Positions 45,798 through 54,668 of a DNA stretch of 64,000 nucleotides are shown here, piece by piece. How positions within the stretch are numbered: the first letter of the stretch is position 1; each line of letters opens with the position of its first letter. Source of the stretch: Pseudomonadota bacterium (GTDB lineage Bacteria; Pseudomonadota; Gammaproteobacteria; Steroidobacterales; Steroidobacteraceae); the NCBI GenBank assembly GCA_021843755.1, contig JAKBWB010000064.1:1-64000 (forward strand), read 5' to 3'. The position numbers and the translations under genes are program-made. The notes below the pieces were generated by a model, which was not told the DNA's origin, searched no databases, and was given only the letters and a program-made list of their open reading frames with translations.

Positions 45798-46182
45798 ACT
45801 GGATCACGAGGACCGGCGCCCCTCGGTCTGTATTGCACGAGCGGCGAAGTCTACACCGGTTCGACCCGCGGCCAGACCTGCGCGCGGGCCGCGCCTCACC
45901 GGCGGCCTCGAGGCGAAGGCCGAGGCGATATACGTAATTCTACCGATAGTCACTCCGGTACGGCCCGCCAGACTGTCAAGGATTCGCTGATGCCCGCGAG
46001 TCCGGCCGGTCGCCGAATCGATGGTGCTGCGCCGGCGCCCGTAGCGACTACGGCGCAGAGGGATCGGCCGCCGCGGCCAGGGGAAGCGGCACGGAGCGCG
46101 CTGAACGGTGGTCGACCACTGCCGACACGGTGCGCAGACTGGCCCGCGGCGCGGGCAGGCAGATAGCTGCGGGAGTACGGCT
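45798..46182. other. Divergent intergenic region between two radical SAM genes
   Basis: 385 bases that must contain promoters for the radical SAM-ABC operon (minus) and the B12-binding radical SAM gene (plus). The only AT-richer stretch is around 45929-45953. I looked for a small precursor-peptide gene and saw none with a ribosome site. Confidence 0.45.
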
Positions 46183-47751
46183 ATGAAACGACGGATCCTG
46201 TGCATCTTTCCACGCTATACCCCTTCTTTCGGCACCTTCGAGCACGCCTATTCGTTGCGCGGCAATACCCGCGCCTTCATGCCTCCCCAGGGCCTGCTGG
46301 TCATCGCCGCCGCTGCGCCCTCGGATTGGGAAGTTCGTTTCCTCGACGAGAACATCGCCCCGGCGCGGGAAACTGACTTCGCCTGGGCCGAGGCGGTGTT
46401 CGTCAGCGGCATGCATGTACAGCGCGCGGCCATCGAGGACATCAACCGCCGCGCGCACCGGCTCGGCAAGACGACGGTGCTCGGCGGTCCGTCGGTATCC
46501 GCCTGCCCGGAGCAGTATCCGGATTTCGACTATGTGCACATCGGCGAACTCGGCGATGCCACCGATCAGCTGTTCGAGCGGCTCGCGGCATGCCCGGCCA
46601 GACCGCGGCAGCAGATTTGCCTCAGGACGCTCGAGCGCCGTCCGCTCCGCGATTTTCCCGCTCCCGCCTACGCGCTGGCGCATCTGCAGAAGTACTTCAT
46701 CGGCAGCGTGCAGTTCTCGAGCGGCTGTCCCTACCAGTGCGAGTTCTGCGACATCCCGGCCCTCTACGGCCGCGTGCCGCGCCTGAAGACGCCCGAGCAG
46801 GTGCTGCGCGAGCTCGACACCCAGCTCGCCGCCGGACAGTCCGGAGCCGTCTACTTCGTCGATGACAACTTCATCGGCAACCGCAAGGCCGCGCGCGCGC
46901 TGCTGCGCGCGCTCATTCTCTGGCAGCAACGCAACGGGTATCCCATCGAGCTCGCATGCGAGGCCACTCTCAACATCGCCCGCTATCCCGACATCCTCGC
47001 GATGATGCGCGAGGCATACTTCACGACCGTTTTCTGCGGCATCGAGACTCCCGAACTCGGGGCGCTCGAGGCGATACACAAGCGTCACAACGTCTCGGTG
47101 CCGATCCTGGAGGCGGTCGAGACATTGAATGCCTACGGCCTCGAGGTTGTTTCCGGGATCATACTGGGCCTCGATACCGATACCGCCGAGACGCCGGCGC
47201 GCATCGCCGAGTTCATCCGCCGCAGCCGCATTCCAATGCTGACGGTGAATCTGCTGCAGGCCCTGCCGCGCACCGAGCTGTATGCCCGCCTCGCCGCGGA
47301 GGGCCGAATCGCCGAGGATCCGAGCCTGGAATCGAACGTTCGCTTCCGCCGGCCCTATGACGCGGTGGTCTCGGCCTGGCGGCAGCTCATCGCGGAAGCA
47401 TACACTCCGGAGGCCGTATACGAGCGCTTCGCCTGGAACAGCGCGCACACCTATCCGAACCGCAAGGCGTTACCGGCGAACTCTACGCGGGCCTCATGGT
47501 CGAACATGCGCCGTGGCCTGACGATCATGGCCAACCTTTTGTTCAAGGTCGGTATCGCGTCGGACTACCGCACGACATTCTGGCGCACTGCCTGGCCGCT
47601 TCTGCGGCAAGGACGCGTGGAGGAGGTGATTCACGTAGGGCTCGTCGCCCACCATCTGATCAGCTATACGCGCGAGGCCCTCGCAGGCCGCCAGAATGCG
47701 TCGTATTATTCGCCGCGAGCGGCGCCGGCAGGAAGGTCCGCAGCGATCTAG
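46183..47751 (+). CDS. B12-binding radical SAM protein (HpnP-like, DUF4070)
   Basis: Cobalamin-dependent radical SAM enzyme, probably a methylase, 522 residues from the ATG at 46183 (GGGAG eight bases upstream). The N-terminal cobalamin-binding fold (residues about 1-150) lacks the DxHxxG motif, as in HpnP. The cluster motif is CPYQCEFC (Cys182, Cys186, Cys189), followed by VYFVDDNFIGNRKAARAL and FCGIETPELGALE. The C-terminal part (about 370-500) fits DUF4070. The closest characterised type is the hopanoid C-2 methylase HpnP, and an HpnL-like gene lies 1.8 kb downstream, but no hopanoid cyclase is present, so another lipid substrate is possible. Confidence 0.87.
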   Translation: MKRRILCIFPRYTPSFGTFEHAYSLRGNTRAFMPPQGLLVIAAAAPSDWEVRFLDENIAPARETDFAWAEAVFVSGMHVQRAAIEDINRRAHRLGKTTVLGGPSVSACPEQYPDFDYVHIGELGDATDQLFERLAACPARPRQQICLRTLERRPLRDFPAPAYALAHLQKYFIGSVQFSSGCPYQCEFCDIPALYGRVPRLKTPEQVLRELDTQLAAGQSGAVYFVDDNFIGNRKAARALLRALILWQQRNGYPIELACEATLNIARYPDILAMMREAYFTTVFCGIETPELGALEAIHKRHNVSVPILEAVETLNAYGLEVVSGIILGLDTDTAETPARIAEFIRRSRIPMLTVNLLQALPRTELYARLAAEGRIAEDPSLESNVRFRRPYDAVVSAWRQLIAEAYTPEAVYERFAWNSAHTYPNRKALPANSTRASWSNMRRGLTIMANLLFKVGIASDYRTTFWRTAWPLLRQGRVEEVIHVGLVAHHLISYTREALAGRQNASYYSPRAAPAGRSAAI

Positions 47752-47963
47752 CGAAGACTGGTTCGGCTCGCGCGCCCGACATCCATGCCCGAGGTCCCGG
47801 GCGCAAGACGAACACATCGGGACTTCGGGTCGGCCGAGCACATGCGCTCCCCGCTGTAGGGTATGCGCAGTTTGCACGTACGCCGCGTGGCAACTGCCTA
47901 TTGTCGGCGGGGCTCCTTGCGTCGTTTCCTAGCTGAAGGTCGCGGCGCACGGTTGACGATTGC

Positions 47964-47993
47964 GGTGCGAGCGGCCACCGCACCGCTCGCACC
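47964..47993 (+). repeat. 11-bp perfect inverted repeat
   Basis: GGTGCGAGCGG and CCGCTCGCACC flank an eight-base loop. It lies 212 bases after the B12 radical SAM stop, without a T-run. A terminator needing a factor, or an operator for the sulfotransferase operon, are both possible. Confidence 0.55.
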
Positions 47994-48071
47994 CGACGTA
48001 ACCACGGCCGGCGGTGCTTCGGGGACACGGCGGTTCCGGTGGCAACAGGAGCCACGGCCCGAAGCTGGAGG

Positions 48072-48095
48072 TGCCGGCCCGGTGCAGGGCCGGCA
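48072..48095 (+). repeat. 9-bp hairpin just before the sulfotransferase gene
   Basis: TGCCGGCCC and GGGCCGGCA flank a six-base loop, ending 29 bases before the sulfotransferase start codon. A stem this strong in the leader could affect translation of the gene. Confidence 0.5.
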
Positions 48096-48124
48096 TGGTG
48101 GGTAGTTACGAAGGATGGTACGGT

Positions 48125-49582
48125 ATGATTTACGGTCCGCTGATCACGGTCCTCGTACTGGCCTTGTTGATCGCCGTCGCTGCGCCCCTGCTGCGCCGGA
48201 TGGCGAGCCTGTCACGCTCCGTCGCGACGCACCGCCGCGACATACCAACCCGCGAACCACGCGACGTTCCCTCGTATGCCGCACACGCTTCGCTGCTGGA
48301 CGGGTCGGCGGGCGCGGTGGAACGGGTTGCGCTCCCGGCGCGTGGACCGGCGCGGGCGGCGCGACGGCCAGGGGCTCGGCTGCTCGATCGCATCGCGCCG
48401 CTCGATGCGGCCGAACTCATCGATACCGCACTGCGTCGGCGCGGGTGCCGCGAGTTTTCCGACTGGACGTTCGCCACACCGCTGCAACGGCTGCTGCGCT
48501 CCCTGCACGAGGAAGAGCAGCTGTCGACATTCGGCCGGCTCGCGGCCCGCTTCGATGCCTTGCGCTGTCTCGACAACCAACTGGCTCTGGATATCGCCGA
48601 GCGGACCGATCCGGCGATCGCGCGCCGCCGCATCGTGCGACCGATTTTCATCACCGGGCTGCCGCGCAGCGGCTCCACTTTTCTGCACTCCATGCTGGCG
48701 CTCGATCCGGCCGTTGCCGTACCGCGCAGCTGGCAGCTCATGTACCCCTACCCAACCGGCAGCCTGCTGGCCGGCGCCGACAACCGCCGCGCGCGGGTGG
48801 CGCGCCAATTCGCCTTGTTTCGTCTGCTCTCACCGGAGCTCGCCGGCATGCATCCACTGGCGGCCGACGCCCCGCAGGAATGCACCGATATCACCGCCCA
48901 GGTCTTCCAGAGCCTGCGGTTTGATACGATCTACCGCATCCCCGCCTATCGCGACTGGCTGGATCAACACGGTCACGACGGCGCCTACCGCTTTCACCGG
49001 CGGTTTCTCCAGCACCTCGATGCGCAGGCGGCATCCGCAAGGCACTGGGTGTTGAAGAGTCCCGACCACGTTTTCGCGCTGGATGCTCTGCGCCGGACCT
49101 ATCCGGATGCCCGCATCGTCATGCTGCACCGTGACCCGTTGTGTGTCCTCGCCTCGGTCGCCAAGCTGACCGAGATACTCAGGCGTCCCTTCACACGTCA
49201 TGTCGATCGCGAGCAGATCGGCGCGGAGATCAGCGCGCGCTGGGCCGACGGCGCCGAACGAATGGTGGCCGCACGCTCGAGCGGCGCACAGATGCTGCAC
49301 CTGCACTATCACGATCTGGTGAGCGCACCCATGGACACGATCTCGGCCCTGTACGATCACTGTGGCATGACGCTCAGTGCCGAGGCCGAAGCGCGTATGG
49401 CCGAATTCCTGCGCGCGCGACCGAGAGGCGGCTACGCCGTGCACGCCCATCGCCTCGAGTCGTTCGGGCTCGAGGCGGCGGCGCTGCGCGAGCGCTTTGC
49501 CGGGTACATGCAGACGTTCGATGTCCGGCCCGAGCGGACCGGCTTCTGTGCGGCGAATGTCGGGGACTCGGGCACCGCATGA
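48125..49582 (+). CDS. Sulfotransferase family protein (membrane-anchored)
   Basis: PAPS-dependent sulfotransferase, 485 residues from the ATG at 48125. An N-terminal membrane anchor (LITVLVLALLIAVAAPLL) is followed by an Arg/Ala-rich linker and the catalytic domain. The 5'-phosphosulfate loop is GLPRSGSTFLHS at residues 178-189. The 3'-phosphate-binding region is LHRDPLCVLASVAKL, preceded by the conserved WVLKSPDHVFALDAL. It belongs to the Sulfotransferase_3-like group. The gene overlaps the HpnL-like gene by four bases (ATGA). A lipid or glycolipid acceptor is inferred from the membrane anchor and neighbours. Confidence 0.9.
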   Translation: MIYGPLITVLVLALLIAVAAPLLRRMASLSRSVATHRRDIPTREPRDVPSYAAHASLLDGSAGAVERVALPARGPARAARRPGARLLDRIAPLDAAELIDTALRRRGCREFSDWTFATPLQRLLRSLHEEEQLSTFGRLAARFDALRCLDNQLALDIAERTDPAIARRRIVRPIFITGLPRSGSTFLHSMLALDPAVAVPRSWQLMYPYPTGSLLAGADNRRARVARQFALFRLLSPELAGMHPLAADAPQECTDITAQVFQSLRFDTIYRIPAYRDWLDQHGHDGAYRFHRRFLQHLDAQAASARHWVLKSPDHVFALDALRRTYPDARIVMLHRDPLCVLASVAKLTEILRRPFTRHVDREQIGAEISARWADGAERMVAARSSGAQMLHLHYHDLVSAPMDTISALYDHCGMTLSAEAEARMAEFLRARPRGGYAVHAHRLESFGLEAAALRERFAGYMQTFDVRPERTGFCAANVGDSGTA

Positions 49583-50553
49583 GCCGATGGAAGGTGCTCG
49601 CCGCACTGTGCGGCGCCGCGGGACTTCTTGCGGCAATCGGCTACGCGGGCTTCGATGCGGTCGGACACGCGGCGCAACGCATCGGTTTCACCGGACTCGC
49701 GCTGCTGGCGCTGATCCATCTGCCGGCCATCGCCTTGATGGGCTACGCCTGGTCGCGGATCGGCTCGGTGGTGAGCGACGGCTCACCATGGCGATACGTG
49801 TGGGCGCGTTACGTGCGCGAGTCGACCGCGGAAGTGCTGCCATTGTCCCAACTCGGGGGCGTCGTGGCCGGCGCACGGGTACTCGCCCTGAGCGGCATCG
49901 ACGCCGTGTCCGTCGCGGGCTCTGTGCTGGCGGATCTCGTCATCGAGCAGACCGCGAAACTGCCGTACGTGCTGGCCGGAGCGATCCTGCTGCTGAGGGG
50001 CTCGCGAACCGCATCGCCCGCAGTCATCGCCTACGCGCTGCTGCCGGCGCTTGCCCTGATGATCACCCTGCTGCTGTGGCGCAAGCCGATCGAGTCGCTG
50101 CTCGAGCGCGGTGCTCGGGGACTGGCGCAACGGATGCCAAGCCTGCGGATCGGGAGCCCCGAGGCGTTGCGGCTGACGCTCGATCGGCTCTTCGCCGTGA
50201 ACTGGCCGACGGTGTCGGCTTTTCTCGCCCACGCCGCCGCTTGGGTATTGGGCGCGGTGGAGACCTGGGTCGCCCTGCATCTTATGGGAATAGCGGTTTC
50301 GGGCACCGAGGCATTCGTCATCGACAGCCTCTTCTGCGGACTGCGCACGTTCGGTTTCGCGGTTCCGGCCGCCCTCGGCGTTCAGGAAGCCGGCTACGTT
50401 CTGGTGTGCGCGCTGGTCGGTGTTCCCGCCGCCCCCGCCGTCGCTCTGTCGTTGGTTCGCCGGGTGCGCGAATTCCTCATCGGCACGCCCGGACTCGGAC
50501 TGTGGCAACTGCTCGAGGGCAGACGGGCCCTCGCCGGCGTTCCACGCGACTGA
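49579..50553 (+). CDS. HpnL-like integral membrane protein (LPG synthase TM family)
   Basis: Polytopic membrane protein of 324 residues with about eight helices, belonging to the lysylphosphatidylglycerol synthase transmembrane family (PF03706), closest in motif to HpnL of hopanoid loci. The signature is YVRESTAEVLPLSQLGGVVAGARVL, read here as VRESTAEVLPLSQLGG then VVAGARVLALSG, together with the C-terminal AALGVQEAGYVLVCALVG. Its ATG overlaps the sulfotransferase stop. HpnL-type proteins are thought to help move lipids across the membrane, which would fit export of a sulfated or methylated lipid. Confidence 0.87.
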   Translation: MSRWKVLAALCGAAGLLAAIGYAGFDAVGHAAQRIGFTGLALLALIHLPAIALMGYAWSRIGSVVSDGSPWRYVWARYVRESTAEVLPLSQLGGVVAGARVLALSGIDAVSVAGSVLADLVIEQTAKLPYVLAGAILLLRGSRTASPAVIAYALLPALALMITLLLWRKPIESLLERGARGLAQRMPSLRIGSPEALRLTLDRLFAVNWPTVSAFLAHAAAWVLGAVETWVALHLMGIAVSGTEAFVIDSLFCGLRTFGFAVPAALGVQEAGYVLVCALVGVPAAPAVALSLVRRVREFLIGTPGLGLWQLLEGRRALAGVPRD

Positions 50554-50596
50554 ACGCAGCGCGACCGCTCCTGCGTGGCCGGCAGGCGCCACGCCG

Positions 50597-51586
50597 TCAG
50601 CCGCTCGAGCCGGCCCGGGCGTGCGCCGCGCGTGCCAAGCGCCGCCAGCCGAGGAACACCACGGTCTCGATCGCGGTCCCCAACACGACCGCGGCGGGGA
50701 ACCTGAAGCTCGGATGCGCCATGACGAACGGCAGCAGACCCACGGCCAATGCCGGCGGCACATGCAGGTCGAGTGCGCGCACGATGAGGATACCCGCCAG
50801 AATGCTGCACATCGCACCGAGGGGATCCGCCCCGAGGAAGCTGACGCACAGTACACCGGCGGTGGCGGCCAGGCCGCAGGCGGCCCCCAGCGCGAGCGGC
50901 CGTGCGGCCCAAGGACAAACGGCCGGATGCGCGAACGCCTCGAAGCCGATGACGACGAGCGGGGGAAACAGGACGAGACGCCACCCGGTGAGCTCACCGG
51001 CCACGACCGCCAGGATGATGAACACGACGAAGAACGGCACCCAACTCAAGGTGACCGGGGCCTCCTCGACCTCGTCGTCCACGCGGTCCCGTGCCGGCGC
51101 GACCGTCGGGGCGGCCGGGGCAGTCATGCGGGCCCGAAGCAGCGCGATGCACGCCAGCATGCCGGTACCGATCAACAGCGACGGCGGATACCGGAGGCTG
51201 CGAATCCCCAGCGTCAATGGCAGCAGGCCCGCGGAGATGGCCGGTGCGATCGGTGATCGCAGTCCGGTGATCGCCAGCACAGAGAAGCCCACGTCGAGCA
51301 GAACCGACGTCAAGCCGTACGGCAGATGACGCGTGATCAGCGTGCCAACCCCTGCTGTCGCCAACGGTGTGAGGACCAGCATCAGCGGGGCCCGGGCCCA
51401 AGCACCCCGGGGACGCTTGAGGATGTCGTGACCGAGCGCCCCAAGTTCCGGGAACAGAATGTAGAAGTAGCCGCTCGCCTGGGCGGCGAGCGCGATCAGT
51501 CCAATGTAGAGCGTCGTCGAAATCTCGGCGACCCACTCCGGCGGCGCACGGACGCCGCGCATTCCTTCAGGCGTCATCTTCGACAA
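50597..51586 (-). CDS. HPP-like membrane protein, duplicated
   Basis: Integral membrane protein, 329 residues, made of two related halves joined by an acidic linker (DRVDDEVEEAP). Each half has an HPP-like four-helix unit with a re-entrant Phe-Pro loop: FPELGALGHDIL in the first and FPPLVVIGFEAFAHP in the second, each followed by a conserved small-residue helix. Single HPP proteins in cyanobacteria and plants transport nitrite, so small-anion transport is possible, but these motifs have drifted. It lies 76 bases beyond the uppP gene on the same strand. Confidence 0.78.
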   Translation of the reverse strand: MSKMTPEGMRGVRAPPEWVAEISTTLYIGLIALAAQASGYFYILFPELGALGHDILKRPRGAWARAPLMLVLTPLATAGVGTLITRHLPYGLTSVLLDVGFSVLAITGLRSPIAPAISAGLLPLTLGIRSLRYPPSLLIGTGMLACIALLRARMTAPAAPTVAPARDRVDDEVEEAPVTLSWVPFFVVFIILAVVAGELTGWRLVLFPPLVVIGFEAFAHPAVCPWAARPLALGAACGLAATAGVLCVSFLGADPLGAMCSILAGILIVRALDLHVPPALAVGLLPFVMAHPSFRFPAAVVLGTAIETVVFLGWRRLARAAHARAGSSG

Positions 51587-51662
51587 ATCACGTTATTACT
51601 CAACGTCTTGGCGAACGCTCTTAAGACGTTACATCCTCACTTCCCCGGCCCCGGCGACGGGG

Positions 51663-52523
51663 TCAGAAGCCCCGGTAGCGCAGATAGCCGACGACTCCGG
51701 CCGCCACCAGACAGTAGATGCCGAAGAAATGCCACCGGCCCTTTTCCAGCCAGCGACTCAGCCACCGCAGCGCCAGCAGTCCCGCCAGAAACGCGAAAAT
51801 GACGCCCAGAACGCTCGGCATGGCGGCCGGCACCATGGCCGCGAGGTGATCATGGTGCGCCCGATAGAGCCGCCACAGTTCCCGCGCATCGGCCGGGGGC
51901 GTCAGGACCACCGCCAGTGCGAAGCTGAAATCCTCTGCACACGCGCGCGTCACGCCGGTCAGCAGGCCGGTGGAAATCGTCGCGCCCGAACGGGAGAAGC
52001 CGCGGAACGGCACGCACAGCCCCTGGATGGCACCGATCCAGCCGTACTGCCGGGGCGTCATGTCGTGCGTCGCCGTGGTCTGGTGCCGGCGGTTCTCGAA
52101 CAGGCCCGCCACGAGAATGAACACGCCGCCGACGGCCAATGCAATGGCGATCAGGCCGAGATGACTGAAGAGCTGCTCGATCCAGGCATGCGGCTGATTG
52201 CGCATCAGCACTCGCTCGATGAATTCGATCAGACCGCCGCCGACCAGACCCGTGAGAAAGGTTGCGATCACCAGAGCGATCGCGAAGTTCTTGAACTCGG
52301 ATTTTGAATTGAAAAACGTCCGCCGCCATCGCTGCCAGAAATACACGATCACGGCCAGCATCGTGCCGGTGTGCAGCATGACCAGCAGCAGAGTCATCTT
52401 CGGCGCGGCAGGATTCATCCCCATCAACTCTTCCGCGACGATCACGTGCGCGGAGCTGGAGATGGGCAGCAGCTCGGCAAAGCCCTGAACGATGGCGAGG
52501 ATGATGACGTGCAAGAGAGACAT
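51663..52523 (-). CDS. uppP: Undecaprenyl-diphosphatase (UppP/BacA)
   Basis: Integral membrane phosphatase that recycles undecaprenyl diphosphate to the monophosphate carrier for peptidoglycan and other envelope polymers. 286 residues with about eight helices. The two family signatures are present with changes: QGFAELLPISSSAH (usual QG.TEFLPISSSGH) and PFRGFSRSGATIST (usual PGTSRSGATI). Key Glu, Ser and Arg residues are kept. The divergent flanking residues suggest a specialised paralogue rather than the housekeeping enzyme. AAGGA lies upstream of the ATG. Confidence 0.9.
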   Translation of the reverse strand: MSLLHVIILAIVQGFAELLPISSSAHVIVAEELMGMNPAAPKMTLLLVMLHTGTMLAVIVYFWQRWRRTFFNSKSEFKNFAIALVIATFLTGLVGGGLIEFIERVLMRNQPHAWIEQLFSHLGLIAIALAVGGVFILVAGLFENRRHQTTATHDMTPRQYGWIGAIQGLCVPFRGFSRSGATISTGLLTGVTRACAEDFSFALAVVLTPPADARELWRLYRAHHDHLAAMVPAAMPSVLGVIFAFLAGLLALRWLSRWLEKGRWHFFGIYCLVAAGVVGYLRYRGF

Positions 52524-53308
52524 TACGATTTTTCCTTCGTTTTGCGACGCGTGCTCCGCAAGCGATGCCCCGGGTCATGCCGAGACCGGCGCGATCAGCC
52601 CGATGGCCGTTGCATGAGAGCGCTCTTTTTACCATAGGCGGCCTGCTCGTCGTCCGTCTCCTCGTTCCTGGCCGGCGCGTCGCAGCGTATCCGGCCGATC
52701 GTCGCGGCATTGAACTCGCCCACACTCCCGGGGGCCCTCGTCGGCACGCGCGCTCCATACCTGGACAGACCCTATATTATTGTATTATTTATCAGTATGT
52801 TGCGATATTTTTCGCATCTTGAGTTCCACTCGTTTGCCGCCCAGGTCCTGTACTCATTGCTGGATGTTGGTGGTCCAGTTCCGCCTGCCGTACCGCGCCG
52901 CGACCAGTTCACGGATCATCACGAGACGGCATCGGCGACCGCCGAGCGGTCGCGGCGCCGCCGCGACCCCGTACGGCCGCGGAACGCGCTCGCTCCCCGC
53001 ACCGAGCGGCTGCGCCTCGCTGGGCGGCGCATGCATCGGTCAGAATGTCGATCTCTACCGCGCAGCAAGAAGGGGTTGGCCACAGTCTTTCGCGGCGCCA
53101 TCGGCTGCTCGAAGCGCGCGCGCGCCAGGTTGACAACCCGTGGGCGGCACGCAAGACTGCCTGCGCGTGGAGACTGGAATGCACACCGAGGGATGGCGTT
53201 CTCTCGCCTGACTACCGCAATGCATGCGCTCGATCCGTTGACCCCTTGCGCCGCGGGCCGCAATCCCCCGCCAGCGGTTTGCAGCCCTGAGCAGCCCCTG
53301 GCCGCCCG
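52524..53308. other. Intergenic region with an AT-rich island
   Basis: 785 bases between the divergent uppP and membrane-protein genes, with no supported gene; several open frames on both strands are Arg/Ser/Pro-rich and motif-free. A compact AT-rich stretch at about 52771-52825 (with TATATTATTG and TATTTATCAG) stands out from the GC-rich surroundings and may carry promoters or a protein-binding site. Confidence 0.45.
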
Positions 53309-53926
53309 ATGACGGACGTACAAAAAGCGCTGGCGGAAATCGAGACGATCAGAAGTCATGTTGCCCGCGCGATGGAGTTTCGCGGCTACGGGCCTGTGAC
53401 GCTGGCCGGCACCGGCGCATTGGCAGTGCTCGCCGCCGCACTTCAAACGGCGCTGATCAACCGGCCCGCGCTACATCCGGTCGAATACCTCAAGCTGTGG
53501 GTCGGCACGGCCGCCCTCTCCCTCGCGCTCATCACCGGCGAGACGATTTCCCGCGTGCGGCGCAGCCACTCGAGGCTCGCTCTGCCGATGCTCAGATCCG
53601 CCGGCGAGGAGTTCTTTCCCGCGATCGTGGCCGGTCTGCTGATCACCGTGGCGATCGCGCACGACTCGGTCCGCGACATCTGGATGTTGCCGGGCCTCTG
53701 GCAGGTGATCTTCAGCTTGGGCGTATTTGCATCCTGCCGTCTGCTGCCGCGCCCGATGTTCGCAGTCGGGCTGTGGTACCTCACGAGCGGCTTGGTTTTG
53801 CTGGCGCACGCGAACTGCTCGTGTACGCTTTCGCCGTGGGCGATGGGTATTCCCTTCGGCGTCGGACAGGTCGTGGTTGCCGCGGTCCTGTGGTTCGGCT
53901 ATCGGGAGACACATGAATTCTCGTAA
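53309..53926 (+). CDS. Membrane protein, partner of a winged-helix regulator
   Basis: Hypothetical membrane protein of 205 residues with about five helices after an amphipathic N-terminal segment (ALAEIETIRSHVARAMEF). Visible helices include LAGTGALAVLAAALQTALI and PAIVAGLLITVAIAH. No enzymatic motif is seen. It overlaps the following winged-helix regulator gene by 14 bases. Membrane proteins encoded with small HTH regulators of this kind are common in gammaproteobacteria, and the pair probably forms a sensing and control unit. Confidence 0.8.
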   Translation: MTDVQKALAEIETIRSHVARAMEFRGYGPVTLAGTGALAVLAAALQTALINRPALHPVEYLKLWVGTAALSLALITGETISRVRRSHSRLALPMLRSAGEEFFPAIVAGLLITVAIAHDSVRDIWMLPGLWQVIFSLGVFASCRLLPRPMFAVGLWYLTSGLVLLAHANCSCTLSPWAMGIPFGVGQVVVAAVLWFGYRETHEFS

Positions 53927-54302
53927 CGCGAAGCCGGAGCAGGCGCACCGGTTCTCCTACCAGGGACTCGATCGCGTCATTCACGAGCGCGCACGACTCG
54001 GCATCCTCGCCTCGCTGCTCGCTCATCCGCGGGGTCTGTCATTCGGGGAACTGCTGGAGCTGTGCGACCTGACGGACGGCAACCTCAGCCGCCACTTGCA
54101 AGTGCTGCAAGCCGAGCGTCTGGTCGGCGTGACCCGGGCCCTCGGACCCGGCCGGCCCCAAACCATCTGTCGTCTCACCCCGAGCGGCCGCAAGCGCCTG
54201 CTCGAGTACCTGGAGGTCCTCGAACAAGTGCTGCTCGACGCTTCCGATGCAATGAGCGCCGATGCGAGCGCGGCTTCCCGGCCGGCGGCCGCGCGCGGGT
54301 GA
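53913..54302 (+). CDS. Winged-helix transcriptional regulator
   Basis: Small DNA-binding protein, 129 residues, of the ArsR/MarR-like winged-helix type (PF13601-like). The start region LDRVIHERARLGILASLLAHP is a strong family marker; the recognition helix is in FGELLELCDLTDGNLSRHLQVL and the wing in GPGRPQTICRLTPSG. A C-terminal helix (LEYLEVLEQVLLD) should dimerise it. It is translated with the membrane protein (14-base overlap, GGGAG upstream). An ACTTT-N7-AAAGT element lies about 200 bases downstream of its stop and a second copy at 19.63 kb; these are candidate targets. Confidence 0.9.
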   Translation: MNSRNAKPEQAHRFSYQGLDRVIHERARLGILASLLAHPRGLSFGELLELCDLTDGNLSRHLQVLQAERLVGVTRALGPGRPQTICRLTPSGRKRLLEYLEVLEQVLLDASDAMSADASAASRPAAARG

Positions 54303-54668
54303 CTCCGTCCGGCGAGATTTCGCTGGCGCGCTCGAGCGCGCGCCGGAGCGAACCCAACTGCAAGGCCGGCGGCCGGCCGCGCCCAACCGCTCGATCGAGC
54401 CGGCGTGGTCACGTGGAATTCATCCTCGCGGTCATCGGCGGGGACGGCCACATGAGCTCGAGCGCTGCGTTTTCCCAATCGCCTCCGCATCCATCTTGTA
54501 CTTTGTGGCATAAAGTTTATGATTGGATCTCCTGACCGGAGCGCGGGTCGGGAAAACAACTTTTGCCACAATGCCTGACGGGGCGCGCTCGATGGTTTCC
54601 GTTGGATAGTCTGGACGCTGTGTTGAGCCGCAGCTGAATGCGAGGGTCCGTCCATTGAGGAGAGTCCA
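54303..54668. other. Intergenic region with the second operator-like element
   Basis: 366 bases between the regulator and first PAP2 gene, without a gene. It holds a GC-only palindrome near 54326-54341, of little weight in this base composition, and the element at 54499-54525. Confidence 0.5.
54499..54525 (+). promoter_or_regulatory. ACTTT-N7-AAAGT element with TATGAT, copy 2
   Basis: Inverted repeat ACTTT-N7-AAAGT at 54500-54516, followed one base later by TATGAT at 54518-54523, with the same spacing as copy 1 (19628-19654). A start site about 54530 would give the PAP2 gene (start 54669) a leader of about 140 bases. Likely a promoter whose core overlaps a repressor site, perhaps for the winged-helix regulator encoded just upstream. 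Confidence 0.55.

Larger units (their letters stand above)
47752..48124. other. Intergenic region with two strong hairpins
   Basis: About 370 bases without a supported gene, between the B12 radical SAM and sulfotransferase genes on the same strand. It holds the perfect inverted repeats at 47964-47993 and 48072-48095, and a weaker GCGCCCG/CGGGCGC pair near 47772-47803 just after the stop codon. Confidence 0.5.

Noticed and set aside
52710-53312. Open frame of 200 codons next to the uppP gene
   Set aside because: It is Arg/Pro-rich, motif-free and overlaps other equally poor frames; the region reads better as non-coding.
54326-54341. 16-bp palindrome made of GC plus a central CTCGAG
   Set aside because: Short GC palindromes are expected by chance in this base composition, and no partner copy or gene link was found.
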